Shown: positions 1-10,284, counted from the stretch's first letter. The stretch is DNA of 41,530 nt from Azohydromonas caseinilytica (GCF_012927045.1 NZ_JABBFW010000039.1:1-41530), one strand, 5' to 3'. Made by a program: numbers and translations. The notes: generated from the sequence alone by a model not told the origin.

Positions 1-447
1 CAGCAGCTTCTTGCCCGTGCCCGCGTCGAAGAGGTGCACGTCGCTGTCGCGGCCCACCACCCCGAGGCGGCGCCCGTCGCTGCTGAACAGCACCCCGGTG
101 GCCACCGCGCCGATGTCGATGTCGAACCTGGAGACGTCGAGCACGCTGTTGGCGTCGAGCAGCCGCACCTTGCCGTCCGCGCGCGCCACCGCCACCGAGC
201 CGCCGTCGGGCGACAGCGCCACCGCCGTGACGCCTTTCTTGACGTAGCGGCGCAGCAGCTTGCGCAGCAACTGCGGCTTCTCCGCCGCGGCCGCGGCGGC
301 CTCCGTGTTCTGCGCCTGCGCGCTCGTCGCAGCCGCCGAGGACCTGCCCGCCTCGTCACCGCCGCCGCACCCGGCCAGCGCAAGGCCCAGCAACACGGCC
401 GCCGACGCCATGCCGATCCGCCGGAATTGATGTTCTGCGTAATTCAT
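1..447 (-). CDS. WD40-repeat-like lipoprotein, N-terminal part (truncated by window edge)
   Basis: The frame is open from an ATG at 447 down to base 1 (149 codons, no stop), so the gene continues beyond the window. The product begins with a short signal peptide ending in a lipobox (L-A-G-C at about residues 24-27), followed by a Gly/Ala/Ser-rich linker to about residue 55, so it is probably a lipid-anchored envelope protein. From about residue 70 there are beta-propeller style repeats: 'VTAVALSPDGGSVAVARADGK' in spirit (short S-P-D-G and S-S-D-G turns, then R-L-L-D and H-L-F-D strands), typical of WD40/YVTN propellers. Function and partners cannot be assigned. It points away from the LysR gene at 1063 across a long non-coding gap. 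The lipoprotein call is firm; the propeller call rests on about 80 residues. Confidence 0.72.
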   Translation of the reverse strand, partial: MNYAEHQFRRIGMASAAVLLGLALAGCGGGDEAGRSSAAATSAQAQNTEAAAAAAEKPQLLRKLLRRYVKKGVTAVALSPDGGSVAVARADGKVRLLDANSVLDVSRFDIDIGAVATGVLFSSDGRRLGVVGRDSDVHLFDAGTGKKLL

Positions 448-1062
448 ACCACCCCTCTCCATCGCAAGGAATGCGTGGCGTGCCGCAAATAACACGACCC
501 GTACGCGACCCGGCCACCTCACGCCGCGAACGGAACCGCAATATCCAATGGACTCAATTCAAAAGACCGCGCACGAATATCCACCCCAGAATCGTCCGGG
601 CCGCCGTCAGTCTCACGCCATTTCTGCGAATCCCTCGCAAACCGATTTTTCTGGGGCCATCAGCCCAATGTCGAGAATCTACTCGGACCACCGCCTCTCC
701 CGACACCAACCAATCAGGGGTCCGAGGGCATGATTTCTGGCACAAATTGTTAGATGCTCGAATCAAAAAGCATTTTTGTGTGGCAGACATTGCATATTGT
801 TGTAATTCTTGCCGGGACCCCTTTGACGGTCAGGGGCATAACGGGAATATCTCTGCAAAGTACATTTGGAAATATTTCGCCCGCTGAGTTGCCGGGAGAG
901 AAGGTGCGATTGCCCCCAGAGCGGTCGCCCCGTTGTGCGCGCAATCCAGACTGCCAGGCATCCGGGCCGACGCTCCGGTGTGTGGCCTGAGTCTTCGAGG
1001 AGCGCCGCTAGACTCCCGGCCCGCCCATCCCGCCGTTCCCGGCCCTGACAAGACCGCATCCC
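448..1062. other. 615-bp non-coding divergent region, lower GC
   Basis: Between the lipoprotein start and the LysR start no reading frame has plausible composition or a ribosome-binding site. Base composition is visibly more AT-rich than the flanking genes, especially about 740-890. A dyad lies at 818-836 (CCCC and TGAC on the left, GTCA and GGGG on the right, with a 2-nt bulge). Promoters for both divergent genes are expected here, but I could not pick convincing -35/-10 pairs. Confidence 0.5.
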
Positions 1063-1980
1063 ATGGAACTCAAGTGGCTCGAAGACTTGTTGAGCCTTTC
1101 GCGCACGCGCAGCTTTTCCCGTACCGCCGCCGAACGCTTCTGTACCCAATCCGCATTGAGCCGGCGCATCAAGGCGCTGGAGCTCTGGGTCGGCGTGCCG
1201 CTGGTGGACCGCAGCGCCTATCCGGCCACGCTGACGCCCGCGGGCGTGGTGTTCCGCGACACCGCCGAGGAGGTGGTGCGGCAGCTGATGGAGGTGCGCG
1301 ACGATTTGCGCGACCGGCTGCAGCCCAGCAGCGACGCCGTGACCATCACCTCGCTGCAGACGCTGTCGGTGGTGTGCTTCCCGCACTGGCTACAAGCCTG
1401 CCAGCAGCGCATCGGCCCTTTCGACGTGCGCCTGGTACCGGACAACATGCACAGCTGCGCCCGTGCGCTCATCGAGGGCAGCTGCGACCTGATGCTGTCC
1501 TATGCGCACCCGTCGGTATCGGTGCTGCTCGATCCGGAACGCTTCCCCTCCGTGCTGCTGGCGACCGAGCGTTTCCTTCCGGTGAGCAAGGCCGACACGG
1601 CCGGACGCCCGCTGTTCGCCCTGCCCGGCACGCGGCGCCAGCCGCTGCCCTACCTGGCCTACGGGCCGGAAACGATGCTCGGCCACGCGGCCGATTTCGC
1701 GCTCAAGCAGCAGCAGCACCAGGGCGTGTACCTGCGCTGCTGCTACCAGAACCCGATCGCCGAGGGGCTCAAGCCCATGGTCAAGGCCGGGCACGGCGTG
1801 GCCTGGATGCCGGCGAGCCTGATCAGGCGCGAGCTCGAAGCCGGCGAACTGGTACCCGCCGGCGACGAGAGTTGGGAGCTGACGCTGGAAACCCGCCTGT
1901 ACCGCCGGGCCGACACCACCAAGCCGCGCGTGCTGCAAGCTTGGTCAGCGCTGCAGGACGGCCTGCCGGCGCAGTTCTAG
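1063..1980 (+). CDS. LysR-family transcriptional regulator (HypT/YjiE-like branch)
   Basis: The 305-residue product has the LysR layout: an N-terminal winged helix-turn-helix (residues about 5-62, with R-S-F-S-R-T-A-A and Q-S-A-L-S-R-R-I-K-A-L-E) and a C-terminal effector-binding domain. From memory the effector domain lines up with E. coli HypT (YjiE), sharing blocks such as G-H-G-V-A-W-M-P near residue 245; this is a subfamily suggestion, not a functional proof. The start ATG at 1063 has no strong Shine-Dalgarno sequence, but it places the HTH at the usual distance from the N terminus. The gene stands alone. It lies 0.7 kb upstream of aspA on the same strand, separated by a small gene, so control of the aspartase/symporter unit is possible but unproven. 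Length is normal for the family. Confidence 0.88.
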   Translation: MELKWLEDLLSLSRTRSFSRTAAERFCTQSALSRRIKALELWVGVPLVDRSAYPATLTPAGVVFRDTAEEVVRQLMEVRDDLRDRLQPSSDAVTITSLQTLSVVCFPHWLQACQQRIGPFDVRLVPDNMHSCARALIEGSCDLMLSYAHPSVSVLLDPERFPSVLLATERFLPVSKADTAGRPLFALPGTRRQPLPYLAYGPETMLGHAADFALKQQQHQGVYLRCCYQNPIAEGLKPMVKAGHGVAWMPASLIRRELEAGELVPAGDESWELTLETRLYRRADTTKPRVLQAWSALQDGLPAQF

Positions 1981-2087
1981 CCGGCATCGCCGCAGGGCAG
2001 GTCCGTTTCGCGCATCGGCACCCCGGTTGCCGCGTTCCGGCACCAGGCCGGCAATCTTGCCGGCCCCATGCTTTCGAAGGAACCGAC

Positions 2088-2396
2088 ATGAGCAACCCCA
2101 GCGGCAAACCCAATTCAACGGACCTGGACCAACCGGAGGCCCGGAAGACGGGCGAGCTCAACACGCAGGCCGGCTCGCGCATGGGCCAGGACCAGCTCTC
2201 CAGCACCAACCTGGGCCGGCATGGACAGCAGATGCAGGGCAGCGTGGGTGGCAGCCCCAGTGCGGACCAGGCGGACCCGGCCTGGGTCGGCAACCGGCAA
2301 GAGGCGTGGCAGCAGGCCCAGCCCGGCCAGCAGCTGAAGCCCGACAGCCTGGGCCAGCAGGGCCAGGAACAGAAGACGCCCAAGCAGACGCGCTGA
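2088..2396 (+). CDS. Small hydrophilic, Gln/Gly/Pro-rich hypothetical protein
   Basis: This encodes 102 residues after a good ribosome-binding site (AAGGA about 8 bases before the ATG). The protein is very rich in Gln, Gly, Pro, Ser, Asp and Asn, has no Cys and almost no aliphatic or aromatic residues, and contains no membrane segment or signal peptide, so it should be intrinsically disordered and soluble. Repeated Q-rich blocks occur in the second half. I do not recognise the family. It resembles hydrophilin-like or stress-associated small proteins only in composition. It lies 107 bases after the LysR gene and is probably transcribed on its own or as read-through. The real-gene call rests on the ribosome-binding site and clean composition. 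Confidence 0.62.
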   Translation: MSNPSGKPNSTDLDQPEARKTGELNTQAGSRMGQDQLSSTNLGRHGQQMQGSVGGSPSADQADPAWVGNRQEAWQQAQPGQQLKPDSLGQQGQEQKTPKQTR

Positions 2397-2501
2397 GCCG
2401 CCACCAGCCGACTCCTCAGGGTAAATCCCAGGTCTTCGGCGGGCTCGCACCCAGGCGCGCGACGCCGGGCCCTCTTGCGCCGCACGCATGGCATGCGCGC
2501 C

Positions 2502-2543
2502 GCGCAACAGCCTATGCGCCATGCGCAACAGCCCATGCGCCGC
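2502..2543. repeat. Two tandem copies of a 21-bp unit upstream of aspA
   Basis: Copies start at 2502 and 2523 with a period of 21; the first 19 bases agree except for one T/C change (core GCGCAACAGCC). Related ATGCGC blocks continue on both sides, from 2487 to 2547. The repeats lie 130-170 bases before the aspA start and could be slippage products or part of the aspA leader. Confidence 0.55.
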
Positions 2544-2672
2544 GCATTGGCGTTCGCCGCATCGTCATTGGACGCCCCAGGGGCCGCTGCCTACGCTGAC
2601 GGCCATGGAGAGAGCAACGAAAACGCCCGGCAGTTCCGCCGGGCGGAGCCCGGACTCTCTACCCACCCCGCC

Positions 2673-4112
<1,440 letters not shown>

Positions 4113-4174
4113 CGCGTCACGCGCACTGACCGGCGGGGCGCAGGCCGGGAGCTGAAGCGCCCCGCACCCTGTTT

Positions 4175-4299
4175 CGTCATGCCCGCGCAGGCGGGCATCC
4201 ACGAACGCCGAGACCTCACCCAAAAAACGCATTGCGGTAGGCCACCTTATCCGGGCTGCGCCCCGGTACGCGTGGATGCCCGCCTTCGCGGGCATGACG
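4175..4299. repeat. BIME-like pair of inverted 'GTCATGCCCGCG' elements
   Basis: Two 29-bp arms, 4175-4203 and 4271-4299, are inverted copies of each other (begin CGTCATGCCCGCG, end GCATCCACG), differing only in the centre of the internal loop. Each arm is itself a hairpin (ATGCCCGC / GCGGGCAT). This is the layout of REP/BIME elements. It fills the gap between aspA and the symporter and may act as terminator or mRNA-stability element. Confidence 0.85.
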
Positions 4300-4410
4300 G
4301 CGTAACGGGTGGGCCGTGTCGCTTCCGGCCCTCCCCTTTCACTCACTCCTTTGCTCCTACACACGAGGTCCAGCCGTGACTGGGCCCGCTTTCCCGGAGA
4401 CATCCTTCCC

Positions 4411-5715
4411 ATGAAGAACATGAATCCCCTGGTGCGCCAGATCCTGGTGGCCATGGTGCTGGGCGTGGCCGTGGGCTGGGCCTGCCACGCCGCGGCAGCC
4501 GACGCCGCCGCGGCCAAGGACATCGCGCGCTACTTCGGCATCGTCACCGACGTGTTCCTGCGCATGATCAAGATGGTCGTGGCGCCGCTGGTCTTCGCCA
4601 CGCTGGTGGCCGGCGTGGCCAGCATGGGCGACGCCAAGATGGTCGGCCGCGTCGGCACCAAGGCCCTGACCTGGTTCGTCACCGCCTCGCTGGTGTCGCT
4701 GGGCCTGGGCCTGGTGTTCGTGAACCTGTTCCAGCCCGGCGCGGCCCTGGGCCTGCCGCTGCCCGATGCCCACGCAACCACCAACCTCAAGACCTCGGCG
4801 CTGAACCTGGCCGACTTCGTCACGCAGGTCTTCCCCACCAGCATCGCGCAGGCCATGGCCAGCAACGCCATCCTGCAGATCCTGGTGTTCTCGCTGTTCT
4901 TCGGCTTCGCCATCGCCGCGCTGCCGCGCGAGGCCACGGGCACGACCGTGCGCTTCGTGGACGAGCTGGTGACGATCATGCTCAAGCTCACCGACTTCGT
5001 GATGCGCTTCGCGCCGCTGGGCGTGTTCGCCGCCATCGCCTCGGTGATCACGACCCAGGGCCTGGGCGTGCTGTGGACCTACGGCAAGTTCATCGGCGGC
5101 TTCTACGCCGCGCTGGCCGTGCTGTGGCTGGTGATGATCGTCGCCGGCGCCCTGGTGCTGGGTCCGGGCCCGATGCGCCGGCTGCTGGGCCTCATGCGCG
5201 AGCCGCTGCTGATCGCCTTCTCCACCGCCAGCAGCGAGTCGGCCTACCCGAAGATGCTGGAGCAACTGAAGACTTTCGGCGTGCGCCAGCGCATCGCCAG
5301 CTTCGTGCTGCCGCTGGGCTACTCCTTCAACCTCGACGGCTCGATGATGTACCAGGCCTTCGCCGCCCTCTTCGTGGCGCAGGCCTTCGGCGTGGAGATG
5401 TCGCTGCCCACGCAGGTCACGATGCTGCTGGTGCTGATGGTGTCGAGCAAGGGCATCGCCGGCGTGCCGCGCGCCTCGCTCGTGGTGGTGGCCGCGGTGC
5501 TGCCGATGTTCGGGCTGCCCGAGGCCGGGCTGCTGCTGATCATGGGCATCGACCAGTTCCTGGACATGGGCCGCACCGCCACCAACGTCATCGGCAACGG
5601 CATCGCCACGGCCATCGTCGCGAAGTGGGAAGGCCAGCCCACGACCGCGGAGGACGAGGAGGACGAAGCCCAGGAGGCCGCCGCGCCGGCCCGGGCCCAG
5701 CCCCAGCCGGGTTGA
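4411..5715 (+). CDS. Dicarboxylate/amino acid:cation symporter, probably aspartate/glutamate type
   Basis: This 434-residue inner-membrane protein belongs to the DAACS (GltP/DctA/GltPh) family. The substrate-binding half is clear: re-entrant loop S-T-A-S-S-E-S-A-Y-P near residue 270, N-L-D-G-S on TM7 near 310, and a TM8 block G-I-D-Q-F-L-D-M-G-R-T-A-T-N-V-I-G-N near 385. The D-M-G-R-T in TM8 resembles GltPh, where the Asp binds the amino group of aspartate, whereas DctA has S-E-A-R there; the last position is Asn instead of the GltPh Asp that helps bind sodium. Together with aspA upstream this favours an aspartate/glutamate carrier, perhaps proton-coupled (inference). The C-terminal tail is acidic, then Ala/Pro-rich. 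Start is ATG 4411, with GGAGA about 11 bases upstream. Confidence 0.9.
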   Translation: MKNMNPLVRQILVAMVLGVAVGWACHAAAADAAAAKDIARYFGIVTDVFLRMIKMVVAPLVFATLVAGVASMGDAKMVGRVGTKALTWFVTASLVSLGLGLVFVNLFQPGAALGLPLPDAHATTNLKTSALNLADFVTQVFPTSIAQAMASNAILQILVFSLFFGFAIAALPREATGTTVRFVDELVTIMLKLTDFVMRFAPLGVFAAIASVITTQGLGVLWTYGKFIGGFYAALAVLWLVMIVAGALVLGPGPMRRLLGLMREPLLIAFSTASSESAYPKMLEQLKTFGVRQRIASFVLPLGYSFNLDGSMMYQAFAALFVAQAFGVEMSLPTQVTMLLVLMVSSKGIAGVPRASLVVVAAVLPMFGLPEAGLLLIMGIDQFLDMGRTATNVIGNGIATAIVAKWEGQPTTAEDEEDEAQEAAAPARAQPQPG

Positions 5716-5759
5716 GCGCCGCGGCTACGATGCGGCGCATGCCGCTACCGGAGAACGCC

Positions 5760-6614
5760 ATGCGCACCGTCACGCTCCCCAACGGAACCCCGCTGCCGGC
5801 CCTGGGCCTGGGCACCTGGCGCTACGGCGAGGCGCCGCGCAGCCGCGCCGCCGAGGTGAAGGCGGTGCGCCAGGCGCTGGAGCTGGGCGTGCGCCTCATC
5901 GACACCGCCGAGATGTACGGCGAGGGCGGCGCCGAGGAGGTGCTGGGCGAGGCGCTGGCGCAGGCTTTCCGCGCCGGCGATGTCAAGCGCGAGGAGCTCG
6001 TCATCGTCAGCAAGGTCTACCCGCACAACGCCAGCCGCAGCGGGCTGCCCAAGGCCTGCGAGCGCAGCCTGCGGCGGCTGCAGCTCGACCGCCTCGACCT
6101 GTACCTGCTGCACTGGTCCGGCTCGCACCCGCTGCGCGACACGGTGGCGGCCTTCGAGGCGCTGCAGTCCAGCGGCCACGTCACGCACTGGGGCGTGAGC
6201 AACTTCGACGTGGACGAGATGCAGGCGCTGTGGCGCGTGGACGGCGGCCAGCGTTGCGCGGTGAACCAGGTCTACTACTCGCTGTCGCAGCGCGGCATCG
6301 AGTTCGACCTCGTGCCCTGGCTGCGCGAGCGCCGCGTGCCGCTGATGGCCTACTGCCCCATCGACCAGGGCGCGCTGGCGCGGGAGCCCGGGCTGCAGCC
6401 CCTCGCGCAGCGCCTGGGCGCCACGCCGGCGCAGGTGGCGCTGGCCTGGCTGCTGCAGCGCGGCGACGTCATCGCCATCCCCAAGGCCGTGCGCGAGGCG
6501 CACCTGCGCGAGAACGTGGCGGCGGCGGACCTGGCGCTGGACGCCGCCACGCTGGACGAGCTGGAGCGCCTGTTTCCGGCGCCGCTGGCCAAGCAGCCGC
6601 TGGCCATTGTCTGA
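5760..6614 (+). CDS. Aldo/keto reductase
   Basis: The 284-residue protein is an NAD(P)H-dependent oxidoreductase of the AKR superfamily with a TIM-barrel fold. The catalytic tetrad is complete: Asp48 and Tyr53 in D-T-A-E-M-Y-G, Lys85 in V-S-K-V-Y-P and His118 in L-L-H-W. Cofactor-binding signatures near the C terminus (A-I-P-K-A) are present. GGAG lies 7 bases before ATG 5760; an in-frame ATG at 5730 would add ten residues but has no ribosome-binding site. It follows the symporter by only 44 bases, so co-transcription is likely, yet the substrate cannot be told from sequence. It resembles YeaE/MPH-type bacterial AKRs active on small aldehydes such as methylglyoxal (family-level inference). 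It is followed by a small membrane protein gene only 13 bases away. Confidence 0.92.
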   Translation: MRTVTLPNGTPLPALGLGTWRYGEAPRSRAAEVKAVRQALELGVRLIDTAEMYGEGGAEEVLGEALAQAFRAGDVKREELVIVSKVYPHNASRSGLPKACERSLRRLQLDRLDLYLLHWSGSHPLRDTVAAFEALQSSGHVTHWGVSNFDVDEMQALWRVDGGQRCAVNQVYYSLSQRGIEFDLVPWLRERRVPLMAYCPIDQGALAREPGLQPLAQRLGATPAQVALAWLLQRGDVIAIPKAVREAHLRENVAAADLALDAATLDELERLFPAPLAKQPLAIV

Positions 6615-6627
6615 AAGGGGCCCGCCC

Positions 6628-7104
6628 TTGCCCCACCCGGCCCGCCCGCGCTTCACGCGGGGCGACCTGTTCTGGGCCTGGCTCATCGCCACCGTCTTCA
6701 GCGGCATCCCGTCCACCGCGTACGCGCTGCTCACCGACGCCGACCCGATGGAAGCCACCTGGGCCGCGGGCGGGATGCTGCTGTCCATGAGCGCCCCGCC
6801 CGTGCAGCTGTTCATGGCGGCGGGGGTGGCGCATGGCACGGTGTCGGCGTTCTGGACCCTGGTGTTCAGCCGCCTGCTGCCCCGGCGCCACGTGCTGCCC
6901 TGGGCGCTGGCGGGCTCGGCCGCGGTGGCGCTGCTGGACCTGCGGCTGATCGCGCCGCCGCTCTTCCCCTCGGTCGCCGCGCTGGCCTTCTGGCCCCAGT
7001 TCGCCGACCACCTGATGTGGGGCGCGCTGCTGGGCGGGACGCTGCGGTGGCGGCTGGCCCGCGCTTCCCGCCGTGGCGCACCACCCGCCGATGCCCCCAC
7101 ATGA
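6628..7104 (+). CDS. Small integral membrane protein, unknown function
   Basis: The product of about 158 residues has three or four predicted membrane segments (about residues 12-30, 42-62, 68-88 and 92-130), with a basic C-terminal tail. No ATG is available at the N terminus. I chose TTG 6628 because AAAGGGG sits 7-8 bases in front of it; an alternative TTG at 6607 would overlap the reductase stop by 8 bases. The close spacing to the aldo/keto reductase suggests translational coupling. I do not recognise a family. The residue mix is typical of a real membrane protein (hydrophobic blocks with few charged residues), not an out-of-frame shadow. Confidence 0.65.
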   Translation: MPHPARPRFTRGDLFWAWLIATVFSGIPSTAYALLTDADPMEATWAAGGMLLSMSAPPVQLFMAAGVAHGTVSAFWTLVFSRLLPRRHVLPWALAGSAAVALLDLRLIAPPLFPSVAALAFWPQFADHLMWGALLGGTLRWRLARASRRGAPPADAPT

Positions 7105-7370
7105 AGCCCACCCGAGCCGGCGCGAGCGAGCCTGGTGCATGGCCCGCGCGCCCGGCTGCGCCGCATGCCCCAGGACGGAGCCGGCCGACGGTTAAGCTCC
7201 GGTCAGCGCAGGTATCAAAAGGTTGCACGAACCTTGCTGTGACCCCTGCCGTCAAGAGTCCGGTCATGGCCTGGTCCATGCGCCGGTCCCGCTTTCCGAG
7301 TGCCTGTATCCAGCGGCCCGACACCATCGGCCCAAGGGCCAGGCGTACTCGACCGCAAACAACGCGTCCC

Positions 7371-8942
7371 ATGTCAAAGCTTCGCCAGATTTCCATCCGG
7401 GCCCGCTTCCTGTTGGTCATGTCGCTCGTTACCGCCGCGCTGACGGTGGTGGGCGTGTGGGGGTGGCTGTCCACCGCCAGCGGCATCGCCACGGTGTCGA
7501 ACCTCTTCAACCAAGCCACCGCGGCCAGCGCCGCCGCCGGCTCGCTGCGCGAGGCGCTGGCCGGGCTGCGCCGCTACGAGGCGGCGATGATCGCCCAGTC
7601 GGTGTCGAACCCGACCGAGGTCCAGACCTACCACGCGCTGTGGAAGCGCGAGCTCGACGCGCTGTTCAGGAGCGGCCAGGCGCTGGTGACGGCCAGCGAC
7701 AACTCGGCCGAGATCGTGGGCCTGGTGGCCCGGCAAAAGCAGCTCGCCGGCGAGTACGCCGGCCTGATCGCGCCCATCGCCGAGAAGCTGGAGGCCGCGC
7801 AGCTCGACGCCTCGGCCGCGCTGGCCTATGCCGCGCAGGCCGAGGACACGGCCAAGGCACTGCACGCCGTCATCGACGCGCTGAGCCAGGCGCAGCTGGC
7901 GCACCAGGACAGCGTGCGCGCGCAACTCTCCGCCGGCATGACGCTGGCCTCCGCGCTGCGCCTGGCGCTGGTGGGCGGCGTGCTGCTGATCTTCCTGCCG
8001 CTGATGCTGCTGACGTTGCGCTCGGTGTGCGGCCCGCTCGACGAGGCCGTGGCCCTGGCGCGGCGCATCGCGCAGGGTGACCTGGGCACGGCGCCGGCGG
8101 TACGCGGCCGTGACGAGACGGCGCGGTTGCTGGCGGCGCTGGGCGACATGCAGGCCAACCTGCGCCGCCTGGTCGGGCAGGTGCGCGACGCAGCCTGCAG
8201 CATCCAGCTCGCCAGCGCCGAGGTGGCCAGCGGCAACGCCGACCTGGCGCAGCGCACCGCCTCCACGGCGGCCAGCCTGCAGCAGGCGGCGGCGTCGATG
8301 GAGCAGCTCAACGGCACGGTGGGCTCCAGCGCGCAGTCGGCCTCGGCCGCCAGCCGCCTGGCCGTGGAGGCGGCCGAGGTGGCGGTGCGCGGCGGCACGG
8401 TGGTGTCGCAGGTGGTGGCCACGATGGAGGAGATCGACGCGAGCTCCAAGCGCATCGCCAGCATCGTCGGCACCATCGACGGCATTGCCTTCCAGACCAA
8501 TCTCCTGGCGCTCAATGCCGCGGTCGAGGCCGCGCGCGCGGGCGAGCAGGGCCGGGGCTTCGCCGTGGTGGCCAGCGAGGTGCGCAATCTGGCGCAGCGC
8601 ACCCAGGAGGCGGCGCGGGAGATCAAGGCCCTCATCGGCACCAGCGTGGACAAGGTCGGCAACGGCGCACGCCTGGTGAGCGACGCCGGGCAGACCATGG
8701 GCGAGATCGTGGACGGCGTGCGCCGCGTGGCCGAGCTCATTGGCCAGATCAGCGCCGCGACCGGCGCGCAAAGCGGCGACATCGGCCAGGTGCACGCCAC
8801 CGTGCAGCAGCTCGACGAGAGCACGCAGCAGAACTCGGCGCTGGTCGAGCAGTCGGCCGGCGCGGCGCACAGCCTGCGCCAGCAGGCCGAACGCCTGGCC
8901 GGGTTGGTGGCGGTGTTCCGGCTCGAAGCCCGCCCGGCCTGA
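7371..8942 (+). CDS. Methyl-accepting chemotaxis protein
   Basis: The 523-residue receptor has the classic layout: TM1 (about residues 10-32), a helical periplasmic sensing region of about 165 residues rich in Ala/Leu (four-helix-bundle type), TM2 (about 195-220), a HAMP domain (about 222-275) and a cytoplasmic signalling coiled coil. The highly conserved hairpin tip is present ([25 protein letters not shown]-style block near 375-400), which contacts CheA and CheW. There is no C-terminal CheR-tethering pentapeptide. The ligand is unknown, and no che gene is nearby, so it probably feeds a chemosensory array encoded elsewhere. The ATG at 7371 places the basic residues directly before TM1. Confidence 0.95.
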   Translation: MSKLRQISIRARFLLVMSLVTAALTVVGVWGWLSTASGIATVSNLFNQATAASAAAGSLREALAGLRRYEAAMIAQSVSNPTEVQTYHALWKRELDALFRSGQALVTASDNSAEIVGLVARQKQLAGEYAGLIAPIAEKLEAAQLDASAALAYAAQAEDTAKALHAVIDALSQAQLAHQDSVRAQLSAGMTLASALRLALVGGVLLIFLPLMLLTLRSVCGPLDEAVALARRIAQGDLGTAPAVRGRDETARLLAALGDMQANLRRLVGQVRDAACSIQLASAEVASGNADLAQRTASTAASLQQAAASMEQLNGTVGSSAQSASAASRLAVEAAEVAVRGGTVVSQVVATMEEIDASSKRIASIVGTIDGIAFQTNLLALNAAVEAARAGEQGRGFAVVASEVRNLAQRTQEAAREIKALIGTSVDKVGNGARLVSDAGQTMGEIVDGVRRVAELIGQISAATGAQSGDIGQVHATVQQLDESTQQNSALVEQSAGAAHSLRQQAERLAGLVAVFRLEARPA

Positions 8943-8970
8943 GCCCCCTGCTTTCGGGCGCCCCGGGCAG

Positions 8971-9050
8971 GCGCAGCGCTTGCCGCGCCGTGCCCCGGAC
9001 TTCCCGCCCCGCGAGAAAGCGGCAAGCCCTGCCGGCGGCAGGCGCTGCGC
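8971..9050. repeat. Nested inverted repeats after the chemoreceptor gene
   Basis: The 16-base segment 8971-8986 is complementary to a right arm split in two (9019-9026 and 9042-9050). The 15 bases inserted in the right arm contain their own hairpin (CTGCC/GGCAG, 9029-9041). The composite can fold as a branched stem just downstream of the MCP stop and may serve as a terminator, although no T-run follows. Confidence 0.6.
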
Positions 9051-9153
9051 GGCCTTCTCTGACCGGCCGCTGACCGGCACCAGCGTCCCGCAGCCGGGCC
9101 GGAGCTCCCTGGGCTTGCCGCGGCCGGGCGGCGCTTCGGCATGGAGAACGCGC

Positions 9154-10284
9154 ATGAGGACACTGACGAGTGTGGCCACCCTCGCCCTGAGCCTGGGCCT
9201 GCCGGTCTTCCCGGCGCAGGCTCAGGCGGGCCTGCCCAAGTACCGCGTGGAGGTGCTCAAGGGCCCCGCCGACATGGACCCCAAGTTCATCGCCGGCCTG
9301 GCCTTCAACGACCTCGGCCATGTCACCGGCTATGCCCGCTTCGGCGACCCGCTGCAAGACCGCTACGGCAGCGCCTTCATCTACAAGGACGGCAAGCTCG
9401 ACGCGCTGGGGCCCTTCGGCGGCGAGCCCTCGCGCGGCCTGGGCATCAACAACCGTGGCGAGATTGCCGGCTACTACGTCAGCCGCGGCGCCGGCTCCGC
9501 CGTGCCGGTGCTGTACCGCGACGGCCGCATCATCGACCTCGGCGCGTCGCTGCGCCCCGGCGATGTCGGCGAGGCCGTGGCCATCAACCAGGCCGGCCAG
9601 GTGGTGGGCAACATGGGCGCCAGCGGGCTGTCCTTCATGTACGAAAACGGCCGCAGCCGCTACCTGCCGCGCGATGCCGGCACGCGCTTCTACCAGGTCA
9701 GTGGCCTCAACGACCGCGGCGACGTCATCGGCCAGGTCTGGAACGACTGCTGCACCTACCAGGGCTTCGTGCTGCGCGACGGCGAGCTGCGGCGGCTGCC
9801 GAGCTTCGGCGGCGACTACAGCTTCGCCAACGCCATCAACGACCAGGGCCTGGTGGTGGGCAGCGCCTGGACGCGCGACATGAACGGCTACCTGCCCGTG
9901 CTGTACCAAAACGACGAGCTCCGCAGCCTGGGTACCCTGGGCGGGCGCACCGGCAGCGCCAACGACGTCAACGAGGCCGGCTGGATCGTGGGCCAGGCCG
10001 ACCGCGCCGACGGCCGCGGCGCCGGCTTCCTGTGGCGCGACGGCGCGATGCACGACCTCAACGGGCTGCTGGCCGGCGACTACGGCAAGAACCGCCACAT
10101 CAGCGGCGCGGTGGCCATCAACGAGGCCGGGCAGATCCTGGCCTACAGCCAGTACAACGGCCTCTACCACTCGGCCCGCACCGTGATCCTCACACCCGTG
10201 CCCGAGGCCTCCAGCGTGGCCATGACGCTGGCCGGGCTGGGCGTGCTGGGCTGGGTGGCGCGGCGCCGGCGCCCGACCGCCTGA
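9154..10284 (+). CDS. HAF-repeat secreted protein with PEP-CTERM anchor
   Basis: The 376-residue protein starts with a Sec signal peptide (cleavage near A-Q-A, about residue 25). Its body is built from repeated units of roughly 45-55 residues with the HAF pattern: G-G followed by S/A-x-x-I-N-x-x-G-x-V-V-G, then a F-L/Y-x-D-G element (for example A-I-N-D-Q-G-L-V-V-G and A-I-N-Q-A-G-Q-V-V-G). The last 28 residues (from about 349) form a PEP-CTERM sorting tail: V-P-E-A, a hydrophobic helix, then R-R-R-R. Such proteins are cut and anchored by an exosortase (EpsH/XrtA family) and usually go with exopolysaccharide production; no exosortase is in the window. GGAG stands 8-9 bases before the ATG. The next gene is a sulfatase 260 bases downstream. 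Confidence 0.9.
   Translation: MRTLTSVATLALSLGLPVFPAQAQAGLPKYRVEVLKGPADMDPKFIAGLAFNDLGHVTGYARFGDPLQDRYGSAFIYKDGKLDALGPFGGEPSRGLGINNRGEIAGYYVSRGAGSAVPVLYRDGRIIDLGASLRPGDVGEAVAINQAGQVVGNMGASGLSFMYENGRSRYLPRDAGTRFYQVSGLNDRGDVIGQVWNDCCTYQGFVLRDGELRRLPSFGGDYSFANAINDQGLVVGSAWTRDMNGYLPVLYQNDELRSLGTLGGRTGSANDVNEAGWIVGQADRADGRGAGFLWRDGAMHDLNGLLAGDYGKNRHISGAVAINEAGQILAYSQYNGLYHSARTVILTPVPEASSVAMTLAGLGVLGWVARRRRPTA

Noticed and set aside
471-887. Possible 138-residue protein in the 448-1062 gap
   Set aside because: Composition is unlike neighbouring genes (many Arg, Cys, His and Ile in random order), with no ribosome-binding site and no motif.
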